From: Hemicordylus capensis
Lineage: Eukaryota; Chordata; Lepidosauria; Squamata; Cordylidae
Direction of reading: 5' to 3'
NCBI RefSeq assembly: GCF_027244095.1
Contig: NC_069661.1
Span: 191,055,501 to 191,119,500, forward strand
Length of the DNA: 64,000 nt
Position 1 is the first letter of the stretch; each line of letters opens with the position of its first letter. The notes beneath the pieces are model-generated. The model worked only from the letters and a program-made list of their open reading frames with translations, did not search any database and was not told the origin of the DNA. The translations under genes and the position numbers were made by a program. This document shows positions 13,158 to 24,913 of the stretch, one piece after another.

Positions 13158-13536
13158 TACTGAGGCTATTCTCACAATAGGGGAATACTGGGCTAAAGGA
13201 GCCCAGCCCAGTTTTCTCCCATCATGATAACCACTGGGCTCAGGGTCAAGCCTGGTGGTTCTCTGCCGGCTAGCCCACCGAAGAAGCCTTCCACTTAAAT
13301 GGGGTTAGCAGAGCAAGTGCTCCACTAACCCTGTTGAATCACCATGGCATGTCTCCACGCCATGGCGAATCATGAGGAGACCACCGCTGGGAGACTAAAA
13401 AGAGCCTCCCGGTGTCGGGGGTCTCCCCAGGATGTGATGGAGCCGGTAGTCATGTGGGTGGCTGCTCATCTGCGGGGAGAGCGGGCTAAGCCCTCCCAGG
13501 CTCTACACACAGATCGTGTGTAGAGCCTCACTGAAT
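13158..13536. mobile_element. MITE family B, copy 3, with candidate 9-bp target duplication
   Basis: Left terminus TGAGGCTATTCTCACAAT; right terminus, inverted, TGAGGCTCTACACACGAT. The words ctgaatcat flank both sides (just left of 13158 and just right of 13536), a candidate 9-bp target duplication with one or two bases of uncertainty at the ends. The interior holds the CTGGGCTAAAGGAGCCCAGC hairpin and CTTCCACTTAAATGGGGTTA. No protein. Confidence 0.65.
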
Positions 13537-13619
13537 CATTGCTAAACATGTATCACTACACACTTGGCCAGCATCATGGGGCAAGTGGTAGCGCCGGCAA
13601 CCATACTGGCCAGTAAGCA

Positions 13620-13796
13620 CCTTAAATTACTTTTTTCACCCCACCCCCAAACCTCCCTTCTATGCCAAACTGGTTCACCTTAAACCAAGCTTGGTTCAGT
13701 TTAATTGTGGACCAAACGAACCCTGGTTCAGTTTGCGTTCAAGTTACTGAATTGAGGTAAACCAGCTCGACATCGAATGGTACATGCACACCCCTA
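13620..13796. mobile_element. hAT-like foldback MITE, 'TAGGG' family, right end only (copy 3)
   Basis: It ends ...GGTACATGCACACCCCTA, the family's right terminus, preceded by clusters of GGTTCA/GAACC motifs and AAACCAAGCTTGGTTC. The left half cannot be recognised. A SINE copy begins directly at its right edge. Confidence 0.55.
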
Positions 13797-14010
13797 CAGA
13801 AGTGTCTCTCGGCCCTATCTTGGAGACTCCAGGGAGGGAACTTGGAATCTTCTGCATGCAGACGCTGTTCCCAGAGTGGCCCCATCTGCTATGGGGAATA
13901 TTTTACAGGGCTCACACATGTAGTCTTCCATTCAAATACAAATCAGGGTGGACCGTTCTTAGCAAAGGGAACAACTCATGCTTGCTACTAAAGCAAACCA
14001 GGTATGCTTT
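13797..14010 (-). mobile_element. tRNA-type SINE, copy 2 (truncated)
   Basis: It shares CCCTATCTTGGAGA.., ATCTTCTGCATGCAGA, GGGAATATTTTACAG and TCATGCTTGCTAC blocks with the copy at 1397. The GGAAGCTGCC end is missing. Confidence 0.6.
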
Positions 14011-15807
14011 GGGAGGCTGTTCTTTGGTCTTAGACTAAAATTCTCCCCCTTAATCTAGTCCCTGCTTTGTGAGAATTAATCTCTTCCTCACAAAAGACTA
14101 GATGTATATTTTGCCTGGGTTTTCTGTAGCAATTGTTTGCTTTAACATAAATGGCAATGATAGCTCTTCATCATGGGAATGGAGTTCATATGAACTCTGC
14201 ATATGGTTTTTTATTCTAAAATTTCTATGAACTACAAATAAAATTTTGAAAAACCGTTTTTGTGGAAGGGCATGATGTGCACACACAAATCATCTTGTAC
14301 CATTTCCCTATGTTTATCCAATGAGACTACATAGAAATCATCCCATGTCTGGAAAACATGCTGGGTCAATCACAGGGGAAAAATATCAGTCAATTATATA
14401 AACTCTGATATCAATATTAATTGTGTACTTTTAATTCTGTGCTTGTTTCTATGCACTCATGACCCTTTAGAGGCTACATGCCTAAACCATGGTGTTTAAA
14501 ATCTGATTGCTACCTAGATTGTTATACTGTATGATGTTATAGTGAATGACCAGATCTACCACAACCATGCTAAAACTTTCCAATTGGTGCATTCTGCCTA
14601 CATTAGAGAAACTTTTCTTGCTGCCTAAGACTTGTGGATTCATCAGGTTTTAAATAACATCACAGGACATTGGACCTTACACAGATATTGTGAAGAAAAG
14701 GAGCTACTGTTAAATATTGCTGCTTTTCTACCAAGGCGGCAATGCCTTGGGAATGTGTGATAGAAATCATTTCTAGATTTGGGAAGTATGAATAGGTTAC
14801 AATGAAGTGCAAGGAGGTAGCTGAAACCTTTTCTATTGTATTGTACAACTCTGAATTACAATAGATGGGTTGGTTAAATTAAATGTAATTGATTGAATAC
14901 ATTTAGCCAAGTGAAGCACTGAATATGTATAGTCCATAATGAAATGTTAACCTTGAGATATGTGGCATCCAGCTGAATTTTGATTCTAAGTTAAATATAG
15001 GTGCCTGAAGGTTGTTTTTCATGGTTATGGCTATGATTGATTCTTATATTCTTTTCTATAGGACATTTGCATTTTTTTACTTGATTTGTCATTTCATTTG
15101 TGATTGTATAAACTCATGAAACCTTTAGAATGATCCTTTTAAGCTGTGATAGATTCCATTTCCTCAATGATTTCTTTATATATTCTGTTATATATATCTT
15201 GATTTTTATGTAATGAGCATATCTTCAGATTATTGGCTTATAGAAAAAGGTTTTATAGTTTAATAAGCTTAGCCTTTAACAGGATCAAGTGAAATGTATT
15301 GTGTTTAGGATTATGTGTCAGTACTCTCCACTCTTAAAATCCAAACAGAACACAGGTAGATGGAATGGATTTAGTCTGGGTGTCATAACTGTGAGGGTTA
15401 ATTAGACATATTTTCAGTTTCTGGGGCCAAAATAAACTCCCAAATAATACCCACCAAGTCTGCAATTCCTACATTTCTGTTAACAATTTTTTGAATGTAA
15501 ACATCTCTTCATGACTACTTAGTTTATTACATAATAATTATATTCAGCCTCAGCACAGCATTCCCATCATGGGAAAGACGACATTTTCACGGACTTACCA
15601 TCATGCTGTTGCTGATTTTCCCCAATTGAACTCCACTTTGGGACTCCACGTTTGAGCCCTCTGTGAACATAGGCAAATACCTCTGCATTAGCTTTGGTTA
15701 ATTATTTCTCTGTATCTGTAACCTTTAATTTTTTTGTAACCGGCTGGTATTGCTGTATTTGTAGTATGGCTTTTACAATCAATAAAGGATTGTTTTAAAC
15801 CCTGCAC
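14011..15807. other. No gene recognised; AT-rich unique DNA
   Basis: Strongly AT-rich, with no coding, RNA or transposon-terminus signal that I can support. Confidence 0.55.
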
Positions 15808-15973
15808 AGCATTCCTCCAGTGGCTGTTCCTGGTGTGTCCCTTGTGTTTCTTCTTAGACTGTGAGCCCTTGAGGAACACGGAATCTCCTCCTCCTCCTCC
15901 TCCTCTCATCATCAATCATCATCATCATCATCAATGTACCTCAAATCACTTTGAGGACGTTATTGAAAAGTAG

Positions 15974-16007
<34 letters not shown>

Positions 16008-16028
16008 GTAGTAGTAGTAGTAGTAATT
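15808..16028 (+). mobile_element. Short retroposon (family S2), copy 1, with trinucleotide tails
   Basis: Carries GTGGCTGTTCCTGGTGT, TTCTTAGACTGTGAGCCC and AATCACTTTGAGGACGTTAT, matching in order the S2 copies at 25733, 41385 (reverse) and 44956. Within and after it are (CTC)n, (ATC)n, (ATT)n and (AGT)n runs. The family has a fixed body and a variable 3-nt repeat tail; I treat it as a SINE or short LINE 3' end, family unassigned. Confidence 0.55.
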
Positions 16029-16371
16029 AATACAGGTAAACAAGCTAAATTGCACTGTAGATGGCTGTTGTTGCATTTTTCCCGAGATAGGTTTAAATCT
16101 CTGCTTTCCTCTGAAGTTCACAAAACAGGTTTTTCACGAATAATTTGAACAATCATAGAGAGAGAGAAATGTGGCCAAACTAGACATTATACTGCAGATG
16201 CATTCAGCAGTCTCCTGATAGTTTTAAGGAAAGCAGTTGTAGGAAACTGTGATTTTGAATGGAGCCAAGATATGATACTCATTTCTTTTCTCCCATGGAT
16301 GGAAATAAAACTTGGGAGTTATTTGGAGTTCAGCAGCCCATTGGAGTAAAGCAGCCTATCCTGCTCACCAG

Positions 16372-16617
16372 CAGGGGCGGATTAAGCATTTTGCCGTCCA
16401 TAGGCAAACAGGCTTTTGCCACCCTTTTACCTTAAACAAAAAAGGTTTGCCTATAAGGTAAAGGAAGGGACTTTCTTCTCACCCACTCCACCCTTGCTTC
16501 AGCTGCCACTGCCCACAGAGAGGGGTGGCAAAATTTGAGGGGGGCAAAATTTGCTGCTCCTCGAATTTTGCCACGATAGGCAGACACATACTCTGTCTCT
16601 CCATTAATCCACCACTG
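16372..16617. mobile_element. Short hAT MITE with perfect 8-bp target duplication
   Basis: Left end CAGGGGCGGATTAA, right end TTAATCCACCACTG. The flanks ctcaccag (16364-16371) and ctcaccag (16618-16625) are identical. The interior has an inverted pair of GGCAAAATTTG-like motifs. It is non-autonomous, and 246 bp makes it a classic hAT MITE. Confidence 0.85.
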
Positions 16618-16924
16618 CTCACCAGTCCTCTGCTCAAAATGTCCTTTGCTCAAAATGTCAAAATCACCTTCTATAGCTGATTTTAATTTTAATTTTTTTT
16701 TAGTTGGGAGAGTGTTACACATGGAACTTGATCCTAAGAGATAAATAAATAAATAAACCTTGTTGATGTTTATTGGCTATAGTTATAGATATCTGAGCTA
16801 CAATCTAGCAGTTCTGGTAAGTCCTTGGGATCTCTAATGCGTTAATAGAATGCTGCATGAGCACAGTATCCACTTCATTGAACAAAACCTCTTCATGTGA
16901 AATAAGATGCACAAATTGAGCTTC

Positions 16925-17330
16925 TTCTAACATGTCGTGAATGTGGATACCTCTACTTGCATATAGCTATGTAAGCACAATGACACCCCATGGAAATTTG
17001 ACTGGTGATGGTGCTGTGGAGTAAGGTAACACTGTGCCTTTTGGAAATGCATCAAAGTCATCATATGCATCTCTAGAAAGTGATTGGAGAAATTGCACCT
17101 GTTGAATTTCTGCCTGGACACACTCCTCCACAGTCTACTGTCCAACTGAAATACCACCTATTGCATGCCACCTATTTTGTAAAGCCAGAATAATATACAA
17201 GACTAAAGTCTGTACTGTTTACATGGCACAGACATTAAGGTGACCAATTCAGTTTACAATCCCCATGCTTTTTAGAGCATGAGTGAAAATTCTGAGTACC
17301 TTGCGTCTCATCTTAAACTGCTTCTTGATA
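16925..17330. repeat. Dispersed repeat C, copy 1
   Basis: Collinear with 20590-21030. Shared words in order include TGAATTTCTGC.TGGACA, GAAATGCATCA, TTTGTAAAGC.AG, CAGACATTAAGGTGACCA and CATGAGTGAAAATT. The order of the first blocks differs slightly between copies, which points to rearranged, old copies of one element. Nature unknown. Confidence 0.5.
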
Positions 17331-18519
17331 TTTTATTCTATATTACAAGCACGTTTAGAAATAGCAATGATTTGGGATTGCATGTGATACATATTTTATG
17401 GAAGGATTGTCCTTTTGTATGAAATTCTATCATTGTACAGCAGAGAAATTGTAATCTCCTTTGGCTGCATCAAATGGCAAGGTAATTAATGTTAATGAAT
17501 GTGAGAAGTATTGTTTTTTTAAACAAAAATCATAACCCTAAGCAATGTATGTGTGCCAATCATGCTATGAAAGAGATGTAAAGGCACAACCATTTGTAAC
17601 AGAGTCTTTTAAAAAGGCATTTTAGTCATTTTGGCTGCAATATTTAACTACTTTTAAAAAACCAATTAATGTTTTGTCACATTGCTTATAGATCACTACA
17701 AATAATTTAACATGATTCATTGTGGTATTGTGTGAATAATGGAAGCAGCTATTCAGTAGAACTATCCATTGATTTAGATCTGATTCAGTTCTTATGTGAT
17801 TTTTTAATGTTAAAACTCCAGCTCTTAAGAAACAGCCTTTACAATATATATATATATTTTTGTTAAAAAAACATATTTGAAGATCTTAACATTTTATTTG
17901 TGTTCTTTACTGGAAACATACAGAGATTGGAGGGAGGAGGGGAATAAACTTTTCAACAGATGGTGCCTGACATATGTATTAAGCTTAACAGGTGTATTAA
18001 AACCCTGCTAGTCAGAACATATTTCTCCCTCTCTGCTTAAACATGAGCTACATATGCATGTGTTTGTTCCATCTCCTTATGGGGGGACAAGGAAACCATC
18101 AAAATGTCAATTGCCTGTTGTTCGATTCATATTGGAACGTATATGTTCAGAGCAGAGGACATTATCACAGTTGGACACAAAAGCCTATTGTCAATGATGC
18201 GAAAGAGGGAAACAAAGAGAGTATGTTCACTTCCTCCAAATGTTTCCATGTGTTTAATGTGCTCCATTTGTTATTTGAAAAGCCAGAGCAGAGCATAACA
18301 TTACAATATTCCCTTCACCCCCAAAATCAAATCTTTGGTGCAACTCGGCCGAAGTTTATTATACAGGCACGGTAGTGCATATATAGTTGAGGGAAAGTGT
18401 GAAAAATGTATCCCAACGTTGTAAAACCTATTCTACCAGCCATAAAATTGAAAGTATCCTTCCAACCTGCCTGGAATTTGGCACAAAAGCATCAATTAAG
18501 AAATTTATGTATTCATTCA
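17331..18519. other. No gene recognised; AT-rich unique DNA
   Basis: A 110-residue open frame at 18043-18375 has no recognisable domain and no repeat similarity that I can see. Confidence 0.5.
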
Positions 18520-20467
18520 TTCATTCAATTATTTATCAAATTTATACCCCACCCAAACTTGCGTCTCTGGGCAGCCAACAATTAAGACACACATAAAAGT
18601 TAAAACAATTCAACATAAACCACATATAAAGCTAAAGCAATACAATAATTGAAAAACCATAAAATTAAACAGTATTTTTTATTAAAAACCTGAGAAAGCT
18701 TGGGTTAAAAAAAAGGGTTTTCAAATGTTTTTTAAAAATAGCCAGAGGTGGGGAGGATCATAACTCATCAGGGAGCGCATTTCACAATCTCGGGATAGCA
18801 ACCAAGAAGGCCTGTCTCTGTGTGACCACCAAACGAGTTGGCGGTAGCTGGAGACAGACCTCCTCAGACGACCTCATTGGGCAGTGGGGTTCGTAGAGAA
18901 GAAGATGCGCTCTTAAATACCCAGGACCTAAGCCGTTTAGGGCTTTATAAGTTATAACTAGCACTTTGTATTTTGCCCAGAAACCTATTGGCAGCCAGTG
19001 TAATTCCATCAGCAAAGGAGTAATGTGGTCTCTCCGAGATGACCCAGAGACCAACCTGGCTGCCGCATTCTGAACCAACTGAAGTTTCCGGACTATGTAC
19101 AAAGGCAGCCCCATGTAGAGTGCATGTCATAAATCTGTTAGCTTGGCTAACCCAACAGGATATATAATCCCCTTCAGCAGCACTCCTGTGAGTTAACAAA
19201 AAGTAGCAGCGAAGCTCCACAAAGGAAAACAACAAAGCTCACAAAGAAATTGTAAATGAATCAAGTCCCCCTGAACTGAACTAGGTACCCCCCTCTAACA
19301 ATAACTGAGTAATAAATGAAAAGAAAACAACAGAGCAAGGAATGAAAAAGAACAAAGGATACCAGAGCAAAGAATTAACGGAACAAGAGCTCAGAGCAGG
19401 AAAGAACAGAACAAAGGCAAACTGGAACTCGGAAAAGTTAAGAATTCAAAATGGAACACAGTCCGCAGGCAGTGAAAGTTGCTAACAGCATCAGTAGAAA
19501 GCACAGACTGCTTGATATATGGCTTAAGAGAACCAGCAGTCAATCAGGCTTCCTTGAGTCAGCACTTCTGCTTCCTCTCTTGTGATCTCCTGCACCTGTG
19601 TGTCTCCTACAGAGCTTTCCTCTTGAGACTCTTCTCAAGACAGGTGAAATCCCAGCCTCCTCCTGATCAGCCTGCTGCTGATCAGGATTCATGTCTGACA
19701 CCTGTTCCAATTCCTCAGCTCCGGAGTCTGGTCTCCCTGCCAAATACTGTTGCTGTACCTCTGAGCTCTTACTAGCAGACGAATCCTCCAATTCCTCCTC
19801 TGACTCTTCTGAGTCAGAAGTCTGAGCCATGACAGTGCATTACAGAAGAAGTCTGGAGGTTACCAACAAATGTACCACTGTTTTGAGGTCATTGATCTTG
19901 AGGAGTATCAGCCAAAGCTGATAGAAAGCATCCCTGGCCTGAGAGCATCAACCTGAGAAACTAAGGAGAGGTGTGGATCCAGGAGTACTCCAAGACTGCG
20001 AACCTGTTTCTTCTACGGAAGTGTGACCCCATCCAGAACAGGTAGATCAAAATCGTCCCTGGAGTTCTGCCCCGCACAATAAGTACTTCTGTCTTATCTG
20101 GATTCAGCTTCAGTTTATTCTCCCTCATCCAGCCCATTACTGCTTCCAGGCAGGCATTTAGGGAGGATATGCCATCTCCTGAGGAAGTTGACACGGAGAA
20201 GTAGATCTGTCATCATCATAATATAATTATCATCATTAATCATCATCATCAGTGTACTGATAACACCCAGCTCCAAATCCCCTGATGATCTCTCCCAGCA
20301 GTTTCATGTAGATGTTAAAAAGCATTGGAGAGAGTATGGAGCCATGAGGCACACAATACTTAAGCTCAGATTTTGAAGAGCAACAATCTCCAATTGACAC
20401 CATCTGGAACTGTCCGAGAGGTAGGAGTGGAATCACTGTAAAACAGTGCTTCCCACCCCCAACCCTT
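18520..20467 (-). mobile_element. L2 LINE, 5'-truncated, antisense, split by a solo LTR
   Basis: Read on the minus strand from 20467 down. It begins with RT palm motif GSILSPMLFNIYM, then NKLKLNPDKTEVLIV, then (after the LTR at 19125-19834) VRKLQLVQNAAARLVSG, RRDHITPLLMELHWLPI and YKALNGLGPGYL. These are the reverse transcriptase thumb and C-terminal blocks of L2-clade LINEs. The 3' UTR ends with an ATTCATTCATTCATTC run near 18520. Several stops and frameshifts break the ORF. Endonuclease and RT fingers are absent, so this is a typical 5' truncation. Confidence 0.85.
19125..19834 (-). mobile_element. Solo LTR inside the L2 LINE (Ty3/Gypsy-like; fossil)
   Basis: A 710-bp unit starting TGTCA and ending TGACA, flanked by gtgca on both sides (19120-19124 and 19835-19839). 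A TG...CA unit with a 5-bp target duplication is the mark of an LTR retroelement, and no internal region is attached. On the minus strand its start carries a short acidic S/E/D-rich frame, also seen in the LTR at 56019. It is younger than the L2 it interrupts. Family assignment to Gypsy is inference. Confidence 0.75.
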
Positions 20468-20589
20468 TCAATGCCAAGAAATGACAAAGATTCAGCAGTT
20501 TGAAAATGGACTCCTAATAAGCTGCTGTTGTTTTTTAACATGGCATGGAGGGAGGAGTGAGAAAAGCTAGCTAGAGGAGTGATATGTGA

Positions 20590-21060
20590 AGTATTTGCAT
20601 CTGCTGAATTTCTGTGTGGACATTTATTACAGTAGGAGGCATTATGATGACCAACGTGCCTTGTAGAAATGCATCAGGCAGAGATTTGTCAGGTGCATCA
20701 CCAGTAAATGATAGTGAAGCCAAACTTGTTGATTTTCTGCTTGGAACAGCTTTCTCCTACCCAATATCACACTGGAAGCAAGGCCAAGTGTGGCTAAATA
20801 GAACCTAATTTGTAAAGCTAGCGTAATACAAAAGACTGTACAAAATCTTCAATGCTTATATGAAGCAGACATTAAGGTGACCACCTTAACTTGCAGTTTG
20901 TGAGCCTTTGGGATAGGAAACTATATTATTTCTTTTTCTATGTAGACTTTTTGTTGAAAAACATTATGTAAATATTCTTAATACTCATCATCATCATCAT
21001 GTCCACACTTTTAAAACCATGAGTGAAAATTGTAAGCATGTAGCTTTCATTAGGATGAGA
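20590..21060. repeat. Dispersed repeat C, copy 2, with S2-like tail
   Basis: Homologous to 16925-17330 (shared CAGACATTAAGGTGACCA and CATGAGTGAAAATTGTAAG words). It includes an S2-like 3' tail, TTTCTATGTAGACTTTTTGTTG then ATTATGTAAATATTC then (ATC)n at about 20985-21000. Confidence 0.5.
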
Positions 21061-21164
21061 CTAAATGTTTACTGGTCTTTAGTGGGGAATGATTTTATTT
21101 ACATTATTTTAACAGAACAGTACTGTAAGTGGGTTTTGATATGCTTTTTAAGAAACAGTGGCAA

Positions 21165-23758
21165 TGTCCCCACACCCCAGCCCCAAGAAGCACACAGACA
21201 ACAGAATCATGGATATAAGGGCTACAGCTTCATTATACAAATTAATTCAAATTAGTGAACTGTATGGGGTCAGAACTCCACTGCTGACAGTGCAGGCCTA
21301 ACAAAGGCCAGGTTCAGACATCACTGTCCTCCACCACACCTTGCATGTGCAACATACCCTGACTCAGAAAAGAAGCAGGTAAAACCCATTTCATTCCCTT
21401 CATAGTCAATCCCAAAAGGGCCTGGACAACTTCTAGGTCTTCACACACCTCTAGCTGCACAGCCCTGAGGTTTGTTAAGCCCTAAAGCAGGTTTCATGGC
21501 AAATCAGCATCCCTGGGCCACCCAAACCACAAGGGACCGATTGACCAATCACCAATGTTAAATCCCTCCTAACTTACCACCCAGCCCACGCTGTCCCTGC
21601 CACACAGGGAGGTTAGCCTTGCTTGACCTTCCTGCCCCACCACTCTCCAAAACCACTGCAAGCACCCTCCAAATATTTGCCAGGTACAGATTGCAACCTT
21701 CTACAGACAAATGAACCCATCGGGCCGAAATAGGTGAGACAGTGCATGCATTAAGCCCAGCTATGTTATAACAACCCCTGCCTCAGGCAATAGCAAGCTT
21801 ACCAATGACTGCCAAAGACTTTCTCCTTGACTGATCAATGTGCCTCAAACTTTGAATCTCACCTCCAAATTCAGCACTGAAGCCATTCTGCCCAACCGAT
21901 ACAAACCCCAGGCATGCAACACTTTAAGACAGCAAAATCAGACGAGGCCTGCTAAATAATGGAGAGCCCAGTCCGCCTACCCAAGTCATTCTCCCCCAAA
22001 CGAATAACCAAAACTTGGGGAGGGTCATTCCTAGTTAAATAATCCCAAAGGGCTGGGAGCAACTGACTCCACAGCATTCCAGTCATCCCCAGCCAGTACA
22101 CACTGGCATGCTTCCCCAAACCAAATTGGATACCAAACTGGGAGTTGCTGGCACACTTGAAGGCCCAGAAAACCAGGGAGTGGCCGCAGACTAAAACTCT
22201 TGCAGGAGCTTCTGCTCCACCAGCATCTGCCAAGAAAAACAACAGAGATGAAAAATCCCAGCAACAGGCTGGCAAAAAAACAGTGCTTAGTGCACATAAT
22301 GCAAGAACACTTTGGACCTCCAGCGTCCAATCCTCCTGATGTCATCATCCTGGAAGCCCAGGCAATGGGCAGTTGTAGCAGCACCTATACGGAAAGAATG
22401 CAAACTAAACCTAAAAACAGATTCCCCCTGCAAAGTGAGCGTCTTCTTCATAAATGACCAGAGCTGAAATTGGGTCAGGAGTTCCCCATCTGAATGCACA
22501 AACAGGCACCCCACACACTAGGTTGCAATACAACATATCGCCATAGCGCACCAATTTGCACTGTGGGCAAATTGTCCTGACACTTTTCTGTCAGGACACT
22601 TTTCTGCAGTGTAAGTTGGTCATGATCAAAAGTGTTTATGCTGCATTACTACATTTGAGGGCATCAATGTGGGCATCAGAACAACACACCTGCTCATCAA
22701 CAGCCAAGGCCAATTGAATGAGGTATCCCCTCCTTTTCTGGTCAGTCTTGGAGGAATGTAACATCAACTGCACCCCTCCACTCATAAAAGAAAGGACAGC
22801 AAGCTGTAGGCACCACTATGGGGAAGAACCTTGCTGGTCCAGAAAGACCCCCCAAAAGGAAACTAGGGATGCCACCTGAAACAAAACCACCTCCCATGGG
22901 GAATTGCACAAGGACTGAAATTGTCTGGTCAAGGCAGCGACTAATTCCAGAGTCATTGGCCACCTCTGATCTTACCTTCTAGGTAGCCCCCTGGACCAGC
23001 CCTCTAGCATCTGCCTCACTCTCCCATCCCCGGTAACATCGAAAACACCTCTTGCGTGTTCCTCAAAAGACAGTGCAGCCGCATAACCACTCAAAGTAGT
23101 CACTGCCCTTCCAGATGTGTGCAGGGACACCAAAAACTGCAGCAGATGCTTGGCAGGAATTGGCCAGACTGCAGGAAGGCTCTCATCCTACCTAAAAGCA
23201 GAAAAAAGGCTACCTTCAAAGAATAGCTACCCCTGGTGCTGGAAGCCAGAGAAGCATCAATGACACACTGGGCCTTTATTCGCCAAACCACATTTGGCGA
23301 ATAAAGGGCTTCTGTCATGGGCTCCGGATCCAACCTGGCCTTAGGTGCTAACTCTCTGAACCTGGCCACCCAGAAATTAGAAAAGGCATCAACAATGTTG
23401 TCCTGCAGTCTGGGAACATGCCGAGCTACAAACAGGATGTTAAAATGCATACATCACAGGACAAAAGTATGGAGCAATCCCATGACCCAAGTGGAGCGAG
23501 AAATCTAGGAGTTAACCACCTGGACCACCACCTGGTTGTCACACCAAAACCAGTCATGAAGCTCTGCAGTGCAGAGATGCACAGCCACCACAATGAAAAA
23601 AAAATTTCAGGAAGGTAAGATCCCGGGTGATCCCTCTATTAGTCCAGCTAGTCCAGCACGGTGGCCACTGGGTGGAGCACCACCTGCCCCTAAAATAAAC
23701 TCTGAAGCCAATGCCACCCTTGGCATCTGAGTACACCTGCAACTCTGCTTCAAGCAAC
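21165..23758 (-). mobile_element. Ngaro/DIRS-type tyrosine-recombinase retroelement (fossil)
   Basis: Minus strand, 5'-truncated and broken. In order from high to low coordinate: RNase H-like part (about 23758-23560, with VYSDAKGGIGFRVYF and GRW..TQWPP), the HVP..QDNIVDAFSNF link and tyrosine recombinase part (about 23450-22290, with SKTDQ, LFVHSDG, HSFRIGAAT and IGRWRS), then an SGNH-hydrolase-like part (about 22290-21952, with CGHS and GENDL blocks). RNase H, recombinase and a 3' SGNH hydrolase in this order is characteristic of vertebrate Ngaro elements. The reverse transcriptase is not in the window. Several breaks are present; old. Confidence 0.75.
22551..22684. repeat. Direct repeat R, copy 1 (within the Ngaro recombinase region)
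   Basis: Shares TTTGCACTGTGGGCAAATTG, CTGCAGTGTAAGTTGG and ATCAAAAGTGTTTATGCTGC with copy 2 at 23831-23994. A middle block of about 35-45 bases present in copy 2 is replaced here by a short duplication. Nature unknown; see findings. Confidence 0.6.
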
Positions 23759-23800
23759 TTTTGTTGAAAAGCGGTATATAAATATTTGTTTAGGAGGAGG
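23757..23800 (+). repeat. S2-family 3' tail fragment
   Basis: CTTTTGTTGAAAAGCGGTAT followed by ATAAATATTTG is the canonical end of the S2 short retroposon. It sits exactly where the Ngaro coding similarity stops, followed by a purine-rich (GGA)n stretch. Confidence 0.55.
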
Positions 23801-23830
23801 AGGAGAAGGAAAGAAAGGGTATAATCAAAT

Positions 23831-23994
23831 TTGCACTGTGGGCAAATTGTCCTGACACAAAGAGAGTTTTGATCAAGCTCAATAAAGTCCTGTTTGCATG
23901 TGGACACTTTTCCTGCAGTGTAAGTTGGTCATGATCAAAAGTGTTTATGCTGCATTACTACATTTGAGGGCATCAATATGGGCATCAGAACAAA
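23831..23994. repeat. Direct repeat R, copy 2
   Basis: The longer copy of the repeat at 22551-22684; same orientation, with flanking sequences that differ outside the repeat. Confidence 0.6.
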
Positions 23995-24145
23995 TTATAA
24001 TTATAGAAACAAAAATAAATAAATGTTCTCACACAGCTGAGTTATAGCACCAGAGGTCTGTCTCATTCATTTCAGTGGAAGGAGCTAATCTGCACATGCA
24101 AACTGCGACATGCAATCAAATGAAAAGGTTAGCACTTGATAGTCT

Positions 24146-24634
24146 GAGAAGTGATCCCCACGATTGCGTGAGGAGGAGACTATCCCCTTCTGTGGGCAGG
24201 AAGCCCAAAAGCGCTTACCTCCCCACAGACAATCGCAGACAGGGCTCTGTGTGGGCGGATCAGCGACACAGACGAGCGGCAGCTCTCCTGCTGTCTGCCT
24301 GTGCCTCTCCTGGCAAATCCAAGGGTTGGGCGAAGGGAAATGCCACCGTGAGGCACCCCACCCCCCTGGAGCCCCAGTAATGCACTGCTCGGGTGCACGG
24401 TGCATTCCTGGGAACCCATTCCCCCCTCCCTGCAGCTGTGGCAGACACACAATTGGATTACCTGTTTTGGGGGGGCATGCTCACGACCAAAACCCAGGTT
24501 ATGTGGCAGGCTCCCTAAGTGGGCTTGCCGCTGAGCTACCGTTGGGAGCCACGCAGCTCCCAGAGGTTCTCACAAGCAGCAGTAATCGGGCTCGGCTCCC
24601 TTAGCCCAGTACCTGCTGGTCGTGAGAATAGCTT
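24146..24634. mobile_element. MITE family B, copy 4 (reverse orientation)
   Basis: Its right end GTCGTGAGAATAGCTTC is the inverse of the family B left terminus. The left end GTGATCCCCACGATTGCG is a decayed counterpart. The stretch CTCCCTTAGCCCAG is the family's head hairpin in reverse. GC-rich and palindromic, hence many overlapping short open frames on both strands, none with a protein motif. Confidence 0.55.
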
Positions 24635-24913
24635 CTGAATGTGAGCTGCTCACCCTAAAAGTACATGTGCTTGTGCAATGTAGCACCAGATGCTCCTCAG
24701 ATGACCTCCATTTTACTCTAAATCATAGCAGATTGACTGATATGTGAAGAATGGATAATGGATATAAAGTTGTTTGTGTTCTATGAAAATTTGGAGTTTC
24801 CTGCTTATTACCCATTTGCTATTTTTTCATATATATTTGTGCCCAATTATTCTAGGTGGCCATATATTGGGTTAATCTGAGGCCTTAGATGCTGCAGCTG
24901 AAGAGATCTCATA

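Noticed and set aside
18043-18375. 110-residue open frame
   Set aside because: No recognisable motif, composition like chance translation of unique DNA, no supporting splice or repeat context.
24085-24604. Several overlapping GC-rich open frames
   Set aside because: Shadows of the MITE at 24146-24634.
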